Part shown: positions 56,403 through 63,501 of the stretch, piece by piece
Numbering within the stretch: position 1 is the first letter of the stretch
Layout of the letters: every line of letters begins with the position of its first letter
Assembly: GCA_965206975.1 (NCBI GenBank)
Contig: OZ242253.1
Span: 310,001 to 374,000, forward strand
DNA length: 64,000 nucleotides
Direction of reading: 5' to 3'
From: JAAXGI01 sp965206975
GTDB lineage: Bacteria; Gemmatimonadota; Gemmatimonadetes; Longimicrobiales; Gaopeijiaceae
Program-made: the position numbers and the translations under genes
The notes under the pieces: generated by a model
The model's database searches: none
The model's input: only the letters and a program-made list of their open reading frames with translations
Told to the model about the DNA's origin: nothing

Positions 56403-56530
56403 TTCAAGTCGCTAATCTACGACTTTAAGTCGTCAAGTAAAGACTTTTTATAAAAGGTACTTGACTTTCTGTCCCCCCCCCGGGTTATTTCAGTGTGTGT
56501 CAAGTTACCTTGACTTTTCCGGAGGAACTG
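56403..56530 (+). promoter_or_regulatory. promoter/operator region of the membrane-protein/XRE operon
   Basis: AT-rich sequence with several inverted TCAAG/CTTGA motifs: palindrome CGACTTTAAGTCG (about 56419-56432) and GTCAAGTTACCTTGAC (about 56499-56514). TATAAA at 56449-56454 is a possible -10. TTGACT at 56461-56466 is followed by a run of nine C (56473-56481). The repeated half-sites suggest binding by the HTH protein encoded downstream. GGAGG at 56521-56525 is the ribosome site of the first gene. Confidence 0.45.
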
Positions 56531-56938
56531 ATGCTTACGTCGAGCGACCCCGCTGCGCACCCCACCAGGAGCACGATCCGTCTCATCTGCTGGGTACTCG
56601 TGTGGGCCGGAACCCTGATCCTAGTCGACAAGGCCGTTCTGTACGGCTGGTACACCTCTGACTTCATCTCGGTGCTGGGAATCGTCATCAACGCAGGAAT
56701 GGGTCTGGGAGTGATCGTGACCTTCCTGCGGTTCCTGAGAGAGATTGACGAGATGCAGCGGAAGATCCAGCTGGACTCCCTGGCCCTCTCTATGGGGATC
56801 GGATTCGTCGGCAGTTTCAGCTACACGCTGCTCGTGACCACCGGCTTCGTAGCCGATCCGGAGGTCTCCGGCATCATCCTGCTCATGGCCGGCACGTACA
56901 TGGCCTCTCTGATCGTCGGCCAGTTCCGATACCGATGA
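56531..56938 (+). CDS. small integral membrane protein of unknown function
   Basis: 135 residues from ATG 56531 with GGAGGAACTG directly upstream. Four hydrophobic segments are seen: ICWVLVWAGTLILVDKAVLY, FISVLGIVINAGMGLGVIVT, ALSMGIGFVGSFSYTLLVTT and GIILLMAGTYMASLIVGQF. The stop overlaps the next start (ATGA at 56935-56938), so it is coupled to the XRE regulator. Such two-gene units of a small membrane protein and an XRE repressor are frequent in bacteria. The role is unknown. Confidence 0.75.
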   Translation: MLTSSDPAAHPTRSTIRLICWVLVWAGTLILVDKAVLYGWYTSDFISVLGIVINAGMGLGVIVTFLRFLREIDEMQRKIQLDSLALSMGIGFVGSFSYTLLVTTGFVADPEVSGIILLMAGTYMASLIVGQFRYR

Positions 56939-57135
56939 AGAATCGTCTGAAGGTGTTTCGTGCAGAGAGGGACTGGACCCAAGCTGACCTGGCCACGGCG
57001 CTGGAGGTTTCCAGGCAGACGGTTAACGCGATCGAGAAGGGCAAATTCGATCCTAGCCTGCCCCTCGCGTTTCGAGCTGCTCGACTCTTCGGAGTCTCGA
57101 TTGAAGACATATTCCAGGACGAAGGGGCGTCCTGA
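56935..57135 (+). CDS. XRE family transcriptional regulator
   Basis: 66 residues: MKNRLKVFRAERDWTQADLA, TALEVSRQTVNAIEKGKFDP, then SLPLAFRAARLFGVSIEDIF. This is the minimal HTH_3 regulator (about 65-70 residues) seen after small membrane-protein genes. It probably controls its own operon via the repeats at 56403-56514. Confidence 0.9.
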   Translation: MKNRLKVFRAERDWTQADLATALEVSRQTVNAIEKGKFDPSLPLAFRAARLFGVSIEDIFQDEGAS

Positions 57136-57167
57136 TCGGCGAGGACCCTACGAGGTATACGACTACC

Positions 57168-57329
57168 GTGGCCTGGCTGTCACGCGCGGGTCGCCCGGTG
57201 GAGCTCTACGTGTTTGTGGGGGGCGACACGGCGGAGGAAATCGGGCTCACCGGGGAGCGCCTCCGAACGGTGGCGGAAAGCCTCCTCCAGCTCTCCCAGC
57301 TGTACGGCGGCCCGGCAGCCCCCCGCTAG
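57168..57329 (+). CDS. small protein of unknown function
   Basis: Reading from GTG 57168: VAWLSRAGRPVELYVFVGGD, then TAEEIGLTGERLRTVAESLL and QLSQLYGG to a stop at 57329 (53 residues). Composition and the amphipathic C-terminal helix look coding. The frame is open back into the xre stop, so the true start may be earlier. No family is recognised. It may be the third gene of the operon. Confidence 0.4.
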   Translation: MAWLSRAGRPVELYVFVGGDTAEEIGLTGERLRTVAESLLQLSQLYGGPAAPR

Positions 57330-57373
57330 GGGAGGGGGGAGAGGGCCGATATCCCGGTCCCCCCGTTCTGGAG

Positions 57374-57631
57374 GTGGAAATCTTCGTGCTTACGTCCGTC
57401 CCGTCGTCCGCCTGGAAGAAGAGGCGCTTCGCGTTCCATGTCATGCTCAGCTTTTGGAAGGAGTTCCACGACCCTGTAAGCGAAACTTCGTTCATGGCCA
57501 CCGCATGGGTGGACCACAGAATGGGCAGAGACATTGGCGACACGGCGGACTCCATCACGCACGAGTTCTTCTTCCTTCTGGACTTCTTCATCAAGGAGCA
57601 CCTGCGGGTGAACGGGGGCAAGGGCATCTAA
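57374..57631 (+). CDS. small conserved-looking protein of unknown function
   Basis: 85 residues from GTG 57374: VEIFVLTSVPSSAWKKRRFA, SFWKEFHDPVSETSFMATAW, then ADSITHEFFFLLDFFIKEHL. Codon use is protein-like and the frame is closed on both sides. It lies between two copies of a G-rich repeat (about 57326 and 57640, shared GAGAGGGCCGA). No known domain is recognised. The start is uncertain. Confidence 0.42.
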   Translation: MEIFVLTSVPSSAWKKRRFAFHVMLSFWKEFHDPVSETSFMATAWVDHRMGRDIGDTADSITHEFFFLLDFFIKEHLRVNGGKGI

Positions 57632-57699
57632 GGCCCCCCAACGGGGGGAGGGGGAGAGGGCCGAAGGCCCCCGGAAGCGATTCTACGGCTCCGAGCCAG

Positions 57700-57812
57700 C
57701 CAGCCCACGCAATTCCCGCGCGCGGCTGTCCCGCCGCATCCCGCGCCCCGAGGAGGTAGTCGGCCGCCGCCCGGGCCGAGCCGGTACCGCGCGCCAGAAA
57801 CTTGAGGTGCAT
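57700..57812 (-). pseudogene. mobilisation relaxase N-terminal fragment
   Basis: ATG 57812 opens MHLKFLARGTGSARAAADYL, then LGARDAAGQPRAG, matching the N-terminus of MobA-like relaxases encoded after mobC. After about 35 residues the similarity ends. Only the start survives, adjoining the mobC remnant. Confidence 0.5.
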
Positions 57813-58135
57813 CGCGTTCGGGGTGCCGGACGGAGGCCAGCGCCGTGATCGCCCGCTCGAACGCGACCAAGTGGGCGACGGCCTCGGCCGTCGAGGCGAA
57901 GGTGTTGGCCCAGCGGGCAATCTGGTTCAGGTTGCTGCTGCTGCGCGCGATCTGGCGGGTGCGCTCGCGCTCGACCGCCAGTGCCGGCGAGGTCCACGTC
58001 CGCGTCCGGGCCATCGCGTACCGCAGCAGCGCGGACGGCGACACGCCCGCCGCTTCCGCCCTGTCTTGCCAGGCGGCATGCTCCGCCGGCGTGACACGGG
58101 CGGCGGCGGTGACGGTGCGGCAATCAGCTGCCGTG
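57800..58135 (-). pseudogene. mobC-like relaxosome protein, start lost
   Basis: The minus frame reads ARVTPAEHAAWQDRAEAAGV, then SPSALLRYAMARTRTWTS, then RTRQIARSSSNLNQIARWAN followed by TFASTAEAVAHLVAFERAI. This is the MobC ribbon-helix-helix plus the NLNQIAR motif. No start codon is seen upstream of VTPAEH. The relaxase start overlaps its 3' end, the normal mobCA arrangement. It indicates a former mobilisable plasmid or ICE segment. Confidence 0.6.
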
Positions 58136-58287
58136 TGGATTCCAAAAGCATGTAGGACAATGGGTTATGTGTATGTCCACTCCCTTGTTGTCACCCCCCG
58201 TGATCACCCTTTGCGCACGGGGTAGCGGAATCCCATGGTCCAGCCCTGTTTCGCCGATGCGGTTCGGTTGTCCCGTGGCGTCTCGCC

Positions 58288-58644
58288 TTATGCCGTGCCG
58301 TCTCCCGATGGCTCAAGCTCTTGGGCGATGGCTTGGAACGCTTCCAACGCAGCGTGCGGGTCTTCCACGATCTCGGCCGCCAGCACCTCGGGCTCGGGCA
58401 GGTTCTCGCTGTCCTCCAGAGCACTGTCCCTGAGCCACAGGAAGTCCAGGTTCAGCTTGTCACGCTCGGCCCATTCGGCGTACTCGAACGCTCTCCAGCG
58501 ACCCCCTTCGTTCTCCGGGCTCCACGTCTGCTTCCTCCTGCGGCGCTCGCCCGGCCGGTAGCAGGCGACGAAGTCGTCGAGGTCCGCTCGCCGGAGCGGG
58601 AAGGGGAACGCTTCGAGAGCGGACGGTGCCGCGGGCGGGCCGCG
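58288..58644 (-). pseudogene. type I restriction-modification methylase (HsdM) C-terminal relic
   Basis: The frame is open from 58644 to a TAA at 58288 without a start codon. It reads ADLDDFVACYRPGERRRRKQ, TWSPENEGGRWRAFEYAEWA followed by ERDKLNLDFLWL, SALEDSENLPEPEVLAAEIV, then EDPHAALEAFQAIAQEL. This is the end of an N-6 adenine methylase HsdM. The catalytic NPPF domain is missing. It begins immediately after the higA stop and in the same frame. Confidence 0.68.
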
Positions 58645-58932
58645 TCACGCCGCCACGAAGCGCTCCACCGCGATCTCCCCGGCGCGGCCGCGGGCCTGCC
58701 AGAGATCGTAGGCCATCTGCATCCCCAGCCAGGTCTCCGGCGTCGAGCCGAAGGCCTTCGACAGCCGGATCGCCATCTCGACCGAGATCCCCGTGCGCCC
58801 GTTCAACAACTCCGACAGCGCCTGTCGGGTGACGCCCAAACCCTCGGCCGCCCGGGTTACGGTCAGACCCAGGGGTTCGAGGCACTGCCGTCTCACGATG
58901 CCGCCCGGATGCGGCGGGTTGTGCATGCCCAT
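58645..58932 (-). CDS. higA: HigA-type antitoxin (XRE family)
   Basis: 95 residues: MHNPPHPGGIVRRQCLEPLG, then LTVTRAAEGLGVTRQALSEL, LNGRTGISVEMAIRLSKAFG and STPETWLGMQMAYDLWQARG. It follows higB (ending 58948) on the minus strand with 15 bases between, so the pair is intact. It represses its operon and neutralises HigB. The TGA is directly followed by the HsdM remnant in the same frame. Confidence 0.92.
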   Translation of the reverse strand: MGMHNPPHPGGIVRRQCLEPLGLTVTRAAEGLGVTRQALSELLNGRTGISVEMAIRLSKAFGSTPETWLGMQMAYDLWQARGRAGEIAVERFVAA

Positions 58933-58947
58933 GATCGGCCCCTCTCC

Positions 58948-59226
58948 TCAGTGATAGTCCACGTAGTCCACATCGACCGCCGCGCCGTCCTCGAACCGAA
59001 AGGTCACGCGCCAGTTACCGGACACCGCAACCGCGTAATGCCCCTTCAGCGGTCCCTTGAGCGCATGCATCCGGAAGCCCGGCAGGTCCATGCCCTCCGG
59101 CCCCAGGCTCAAATCGAGCGCCGCCAGGATGTCCCGCAGCTTCGCCACATGCTCCGGCGCGACCCGCCGCGCCGTCCTGCCCTCGTAGAGCGCCTTCAGG
59201 CCCCGGTGGCGGAACGATGCGATCAT
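58948..59226 (-). CDS. higB: HigB-type toxin (RelE/ParE superfamily)
   Basis: 92 residues: MIASFRHRGLKALYEGRTAR, KLRDILAALDLSLGPEGMDL, PGFRMHALKGPLKGHYAVAV followed by SGNWRVTFRFED, and a final VDYVDYH. This is the typical HigB mRNA-interferase layout and is related to the copy at 50233. The toxin gene comes first, followed by higA. It is complete. Confidence 0.92.
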   Translation of the reverse strand: MIASFRHRGLKALYEGRTARRVAPEHVAKLRDILAALDLSLGPEGMDLPGFRMHALKGPLKGHYAVAVSGNWRVTFRFEDGAAVDVDYVDYH

Positions 59227-59440
59227 GACGCAACCTAGGCCTGTCGCCTGTCAATCGACAACTTACGACGCCCGAGCCCGGGGCCGCTCCGCGACATCGG
59301 CAAGCGAGTCCGTCGGGCGCACGTAAGATGTGTAAGCCAGCCCGCGCAATGTTCAACATGCTGGCGAGAATTGCTGGGGAATCCGCGGAAATTACAGGAG
59401 CACGGCCCCGGTCGCTGCTGACGGCGCGCTCGTGTCGCCT

Positions 59441-60589
59441 TCAACGCCGAGCGTCGGGAGCACCCGCCAGGGACAGCACCAGCCGCACCAGCTCCGCTTG
59501 CCGCCTGATGCCGTGCTTCGTGAAGATGTGCTGCACGTGCCACCGGATGGTGCTTACCCTGCGGCCCGTCGCCGCTGCAACCTCACGAACCGTCTTGCCT
59601 TCTGCCAGCAACGCCGCCACCCGGCTCTGCATCGGCGTGAGGCCGAGAGTCGCCGCCACGGAACGCGGATCGATGCGCGTCGCGCCTCCCGGGTCCGTGA
59701 CCAACACCAGCGCCGCGACCGGCCCAGCGCGGAACTCCCCCTCCCGCCGGTCCACCGGGTTGACGTGCAGCACCAGCGGCGCAACAGCTGCCGAGCGCCT
59801 CACCGTCATCGAGCCGGCGGCGCCCTGACCCCCGAATGACGGCAGCGCACGCGCCAACAGGCGCTGAAGACCGGCGTCCTCCGCCGACGAACGCGCAAGC
59901 AGGAACCCGCGTTCGTCGAACAGGCCGTCGCCGGTTCGAAGCAGCTCCCGGGCAAGGTCGTTCGCCGCCACGATGCGCCCGCGCCAGTCCAGCTGCACGA
60001 CTCCCGTCCCGGTGCTGGCCAGCAGCTCGTCGAGCGACGCGCCCAGGGCTTCGGTGCCGGCCAGCGCCTGCCGGACGCTCACATACTGGCGGATATGAGG
60101 CAGCAGGCGCCGGATCGATTCGATCTGTGCGGACGACCAGCCGTCCGCGTCAACCGGGTCGTTGACGACCCAGACGATGCGCGTGCCGCTCGGGCCGTCC
60201 AGACGCACGTTGAGACCCTTCTGTGCATGGCCGCGGGACAGGAAGTTGTAGGCCGGTGAGGTCTTCAGCTCCTTCTCGGTGTAGAGGTCCCTGACGGGGA
60301 CCAGCCGGCTGTCGGGAAGTTCCCGGAGGCGCGGGACACGTTCATCCCGGGGGTAGTAGCCGTCGAAGTATTCGCGTTCCAGCTCCCTGTGCCGTTGCCC
60401 GCGGTAGAAGAACCCCGCGTGGAAGATCTGGATGCCCTCTTCGGGTCGTCCTTCCCCGAACACCAGGCTATTGCCGTTCGCGCGGAACGCGTCATCGATG
60501 AGGGCGGAGGTTGCCGGCCAGTGGGCGTCGTCGAGCGCGGCTTCGTGCAACGATCCCAGGATGCGATCGAACGCGTCTCGTTCGCTCAT
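59441..60589 (-). CDS. LuxR-type HTH transcriptional regulator with PAS-like domain
   Basis: 382 residues from ATG 60589. The central PAS-like segment is STGTGVVQLDWRGRIVAAND (about residues 190-215). The C-terminal LuxR HTH is LTPMQSRVAALLAEGKTVRE, then VAAATGRRVSTIRWHVQHIF followed by TKHGI. The N-terminal part (about 1-170) is a sensor region with no clear ligand motif. It is on the same strand as, and follows, the cytochrome P450 gene, with about 257 bases between, so it may regulate that gene. Confidence 0.86.
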   Translation of the reverse strand: MSERDAFDRILGSLHEAALDDAHWPATSALIDDAFRANGNSLVFGEGRPEEGIQIFHAGFFYRGQRHRELEREYFDGYYPRDERVPRLRELPDSRLVPVRDLYTEKELKTSPAYNFLSRGHAQKGLNVRLDGPSGTRIVWVVNDPVDADGWSSAQIESIRRLLPHIRQYVSVRQALAGTEALGASLDELLASTGTGVVQLDWRGRIVAANDLARELLRTGDGLFDERGFLLARSSAEDAGLQRLLARALPSFGGQGAAGSMTVRRSAAVAPLVLHVNPVDRREGEFRAGPVAALVLVTDPGGATRIDPRSVAATLGLTPMQSRVAALLAEGKTVREVAAATGRRVSTIRWHVQHIFTKHGIRRQAELVRLVLSLAGAPDARR

Positions 60590-60846
60590 GGCAGCGCCTT
60601 CACCTCCGGATTCTCCTTCGGATCAGAGCCCGCCCCGGTCATCTCCGGCGGTGAGGGCTCTCGTTTCTCCGCCGTGTGGCCCGCCGCCATCTTATCCTGG
60701 CCGCCCCGGCGCCGCCAAACGGAGCCGTGTCGTGGCGAGCGGCGAGTGTCATGAGCTCGCTATCCACTTTGGCCGGCGCCGACGCCGGCCATACCGTCGC
60801 CGGAGCCGGGGCGCACCAGGTGCCGCCGCTGCATGGCCTCCAGGCC

Positions 60847-62112
60847 TCAGGCCCCGACGCAGCGCACCGGCAGCGACTGAAGGCCCCGGAATACGATGCC
60901 CCTCCGAAACCGCGGGCGGCCCCCGAGCAGGCTCATCGACCTGAACCGGTCGAGCAGCATCTCGAGAACGATCCGGCCTTCCAGACGCGCGAGCGGGGCG
61001 CCGAGGCAGTGGTGGATCCCGCCCCCGAACGAGAGGTGTGAGCCCTGTCGGCGACCGAAATCGAGTCGGTCCGGATTCTCGAACACGTCCGGATCCCGGT
61101 TCGCCGCGCCCAGTAGAAGCACGACGTTGTCGCGTTTCCGCAACGCAGCGCCGTTCACCTCGCAGTCCGCCAGCGCACGCCGCAAATCCGCCTGCACCGG
61201 AGCGTCGAAGCGGCCGAGCTCCTCCACGGCCGCCGGGATCAGGCTCGGGTCCTCCCTGAGCCGTTCGAGCTGACCGGGATGCCGAAGCAGGGCCAGGGTG
61301 CCGTTTCCGATCAGGTTCGCGGTGGTCGCGGTGCCGGCGGCGAGGAGCAGCCGAAGCATGTTCAGCGTCTCTCGCTCGCTCAGCTGCGCGCCTTCGTCCT
61401 GCGCCCGCACCAGGGCGCTCACGATATCGTCGCGCGACCCGACCCGCCGCTCCTCGATGATCGGCCGGAAATAGGCGTCGAACGCCCGCGAGGCCGCGTC
61501 GCCGGCCTTGCGTTCGCGCGGACCGACCGTCGGTTCCAGCAAACGCGCGCGCTGCGCCGACCAGATACTGAACCGGGCCCTGTCTTCGGCCGGAACGCCC
61601 AGCATCTCGGCCATGACGACCACCGGAAGGGGCCGGGCCACCGCCTGCATGAGATCGAACCCGGTCGGGTCGTCGATCTCGTCCAGAAGCCCCCCCAGAA
61701 TGCCGCGGATGCGGGACTCAAGCGCGTTGACAGCTCTCGGGGTGAAGGCCTCCCTGACGAGCGCCCGAAGCCGCGTGTGGTCCGGCGGATCCAGGAGCAG
61801 CATCGTGAATTCGTGCGGCGGGGGCAGCATGGCCCGCTGCCGAGACGACAGCGTGCCCCTGCGGGGGTCGTTGCCGAAGCGCCGATGGTCGCGCAGGATG
61901 GCGTCCACCTCCGCGTGGCGCGTGAACACCCAGGCGTTCAGCAACCGGCTGCGGTGCACCGGAGCCCGGTCTCGCAGCGCCGCATAGACGGGATACGGAT
62001 CCTCGGTTGCCCGGGCCGACAGCGGGTTGTACGCCACTCCGCTCTCCCAGCGCTCTCTCGCGAGCACCCCGTGGACGACCGCGGATCGTATGGCGTCCCT
62101 AACCGAAAACAT
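60847..62112 (-). CDS. cytochrome P450
   Basis: 421 residues from ATG 62112. P450 landmarks are LNMLRLLLAAGTATTANLIG (I-helix A/G-x-x-T), AAVEELGRFDAPVQADLRRA (ExxR) and LSFGGGIHHCLGAPLARLEG (haem-thiolate FxxGxxxCxG). N-terminal DPYPVYAALRDRAPVH and HEFTMLLLDPPDHTRLR are typical of bacterial soluble P450s. The substrate is unknown, and a ferredoxin partner is not encoded nearby. It lies directly downstream of gene B of the recombinase-derived pair, on the same strand. Complete. Confidence 0.93.
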   Translation of the reverse strand: MFSVRDAIRSAVVHGVLARERWESGVAYNPLSARATEDPYPVYAALRDRAPVHRSRLLNAWVFTRHAEVDAILRDHRRFGNDPRRGTLSSRQRAMLPPPHEFTMLLLDPPDHTRLRALVREAFTPRAVNALESRIRGILGGLLDEIDDPTGFDLMQAVARPLPVVVMAEMLGVPAEDRARFSIWSAQRARLLEPTVGPRERKAGDAASRAFDAYFRPIIEERRVGSRDDIVSALVRAQDEGAQLSERETLNMLRLLLAAGTATTANLIGNGTLALLRHPGQLERLREDPSLIPAAVEELGRFDAPVQADLRRALADCEVNGAALRKRDNVVLLLGAANRDPDVFENPDRLDFGRRQGSHLSFGGGIHHCLGAPLARLEGRIVLEMLLDRFRSMSLLGGRPRFRRGIVFRGLQSLPVRCVGA

Positions 62113-62245
62113 CACCGCTCCCCCGCAGCCGGCGCCTGAAACCCCTCGGCGGCCATGCCGCACACGGCATCGCCGACACTCCCGCTCAACCCACATTCGG
62201 GCTGTGGCCCCAGGACTTCGGACAACCGCGCCCTGGTGCCCGCCA

Positions 62246-63109
62246 TCAGCCGGATCCTGTATCGATGATGGATTGCAGGATCCGCGCGTTCGAAATCTCG
62301 GGCAGGTGAGACTCCCCTACCCCATCCGGCTCGGCGGCGGGTCGCCGCGCCTTTGCCGGGAGGTCCGTGAGGGCAACCCTGGGCGCACCGGGCCTTCCGG
62401 CGTTCGGAATCTTGCCCTTACGCACCAGGCGACCGAGATGATCGGCGGAATAGCCGCTTTCCCTGGCGGCCTCCGTCAGGGTGAGGGTCGTGTCGTCTCT
62501 CCGGCGCCAGCCTACTTCGAGCTCCGCCGCACAGGCCTCGAGCGTCATGGCCACCGTCTCGCTCCCATATCGGCGCAGGATGTTCGCCCGCGTGCGCCAG
62601 GCTTCGGACAGGACCGCGAACAGGAATTTCACCTCCTGCCCGGTCGTCGGACTCGACAGGGGCTCACGGCCAGGGCCGACTTCTCCCGAGGCTACGCCCC
62701 GGACGAAACGATCCCAGTCCCGCCCGGAGAGGGTGCCGGGGTCCCGCTCGCCGCCGAAGAGGCTGAGGAACATCCTGACCGCGGCCCCACGGTAGCCCCG
62801 GGACTGCTCGCCCTCCGCGGGTGCCGCGTCTTCAGCGCAGGCATCCGGAGGCGCCTCCAGGGTGAGGGGCGTGGCGTTGGCTTCCGCCTGAGCCCGAGGC
62901 TGTTGCCGGGCGTGGCTGGCGGCGAGCTCGTCCGCCTGTCTCTTGGCGCCGGCCCAGTCGCGGTGCTGCAGTGACCGCGTCCGCCTCCGACCCTTCTCAC
63001 GCCACTCGACCTGGATGATGCCGGTCCTGGGGTCGGCGAAGGCACGGACCCGGTTTCGGCCCCATTCGCCGGCACTGTAGCCCGGCCGGCTTCGCTTCGT
63101 GCTCGCCAT
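62246..63109 (-). CDS. integrase-like DNA-binding protein with C-terminal excisionase-like HTH, no catalytic domain (gene B)
   Basis: 287 residues. The N-terminus resembles an integrase arm-binding domain (GRNRVRAFADPRTGIIQVEW followed by REKGRRRTRSLQHRDWAGAK). The middle resembles a core-binding domain (DPGTLSGRDWDRFVRGVASG, then TTGQEVKFLFAVLSEAWRTR). No catalytic Arg/HxxR/Tyr boxes follow. Instead comes a helical linker and an HTH_17-like fold (LTLTEAARESGYSADHLGRL, then VRKGKIPNAGRPGAPRV). That C-terminal module is nearly the whole of the upstream gene A. It starts 2 bases after gene A, forming an operon. The role is unknown; I infer a DNA-binding or recombination-directionality role. Confidence 0.72.
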   Translation of the reverse strand: MASTKRSRPGYSAGEWGRNRVRAFADPRTGIIQVEWREKGRRRTRSLQHRDWAGAKRQADELAASHARQQPRAQAEANATPLTLEAPPDACAEDAAPAEGEQSRGYRGAAVRMFLSLFGGERDPGTLSGRDWDRFVRGVASGEVGPGREPLSSPTTGQEVKFLFAVLSEAWRTRANILRRYGSETVAMTLEACAAELEVGWRRRDDTTLTLTEAARESGYSADHLGRLVRKGKIPNAGRPGAPRVALTDLPAKARRPAAEPDGVGESHLPEISNARILQSIIDTGSG

Positions 63110-63111
63110 CG

Positions 63112-63501
63112 TCAGGCACGGTTGTCGATGATGGACTGCACGATCTCGGCGCCGGAAGCCTCGCGCGGAGGAGGCTCCTCCACCCGGTCCGACCCGGTGG
63201 CGGCTCTCCGGGCCTTACGGGGGAGATCCTTCAGGGCGATTTTTGGCGCGCCGCGCCTTCCGGCGTTCGGAATCTTGCCCTCACGCACCAGGCGACCGAG
63301 ATGATCGGCGGAGTAGCCGCTCTCCCTGGCTGCCGCCGTCAGGGTGAGGACTGTGCTGTCGCTCTCGCGCCACGCTGCCTCGAGCTCCGCCGCACAGGCC
63401 TCCAAGGCCAGGGCAGGTGCCTCGCTCCCATACCGGCGCAGCGACTTGGCCCGCGTGCGCCAGACGTCGGAGAGGAACTCGAGGGATCCTCGATGACTCA
63501 T
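63112..63501 (-). CDS. excisionase-like HTH protein (gene A)
   Basis: 129 residues from ATG 63501: MSHRGSLEFLSDVWRTRAKS, LALEACAAELEAAWRESDST, then VLTLTAAARESGYSADHLGR followed by LVREGKIPNAGRRGAPKI and an acidic tail ending AEIVQSIIDN. The HTH resembles MerR/excisionase-type HTH_17 folds. The whole protein is repeated as the C-terminal half of gene B. The upstream 80 bases are conserved with those before the disrupted copy at about 47480-47590, suggesting a shared promoter or leader. Confidence 0.7.
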   Translation of the reverse strand: MSHRGSLEFLSDVWRTRAKSLRRYGSEAPALALEACAAELEAAWRESDSTVLTLTAAARESGYSADHLGRLVREGKIPNAGRRGAPKIALKDLPRKARRAATGSDRVEEPPPREASGAEIVQSIIDNRA

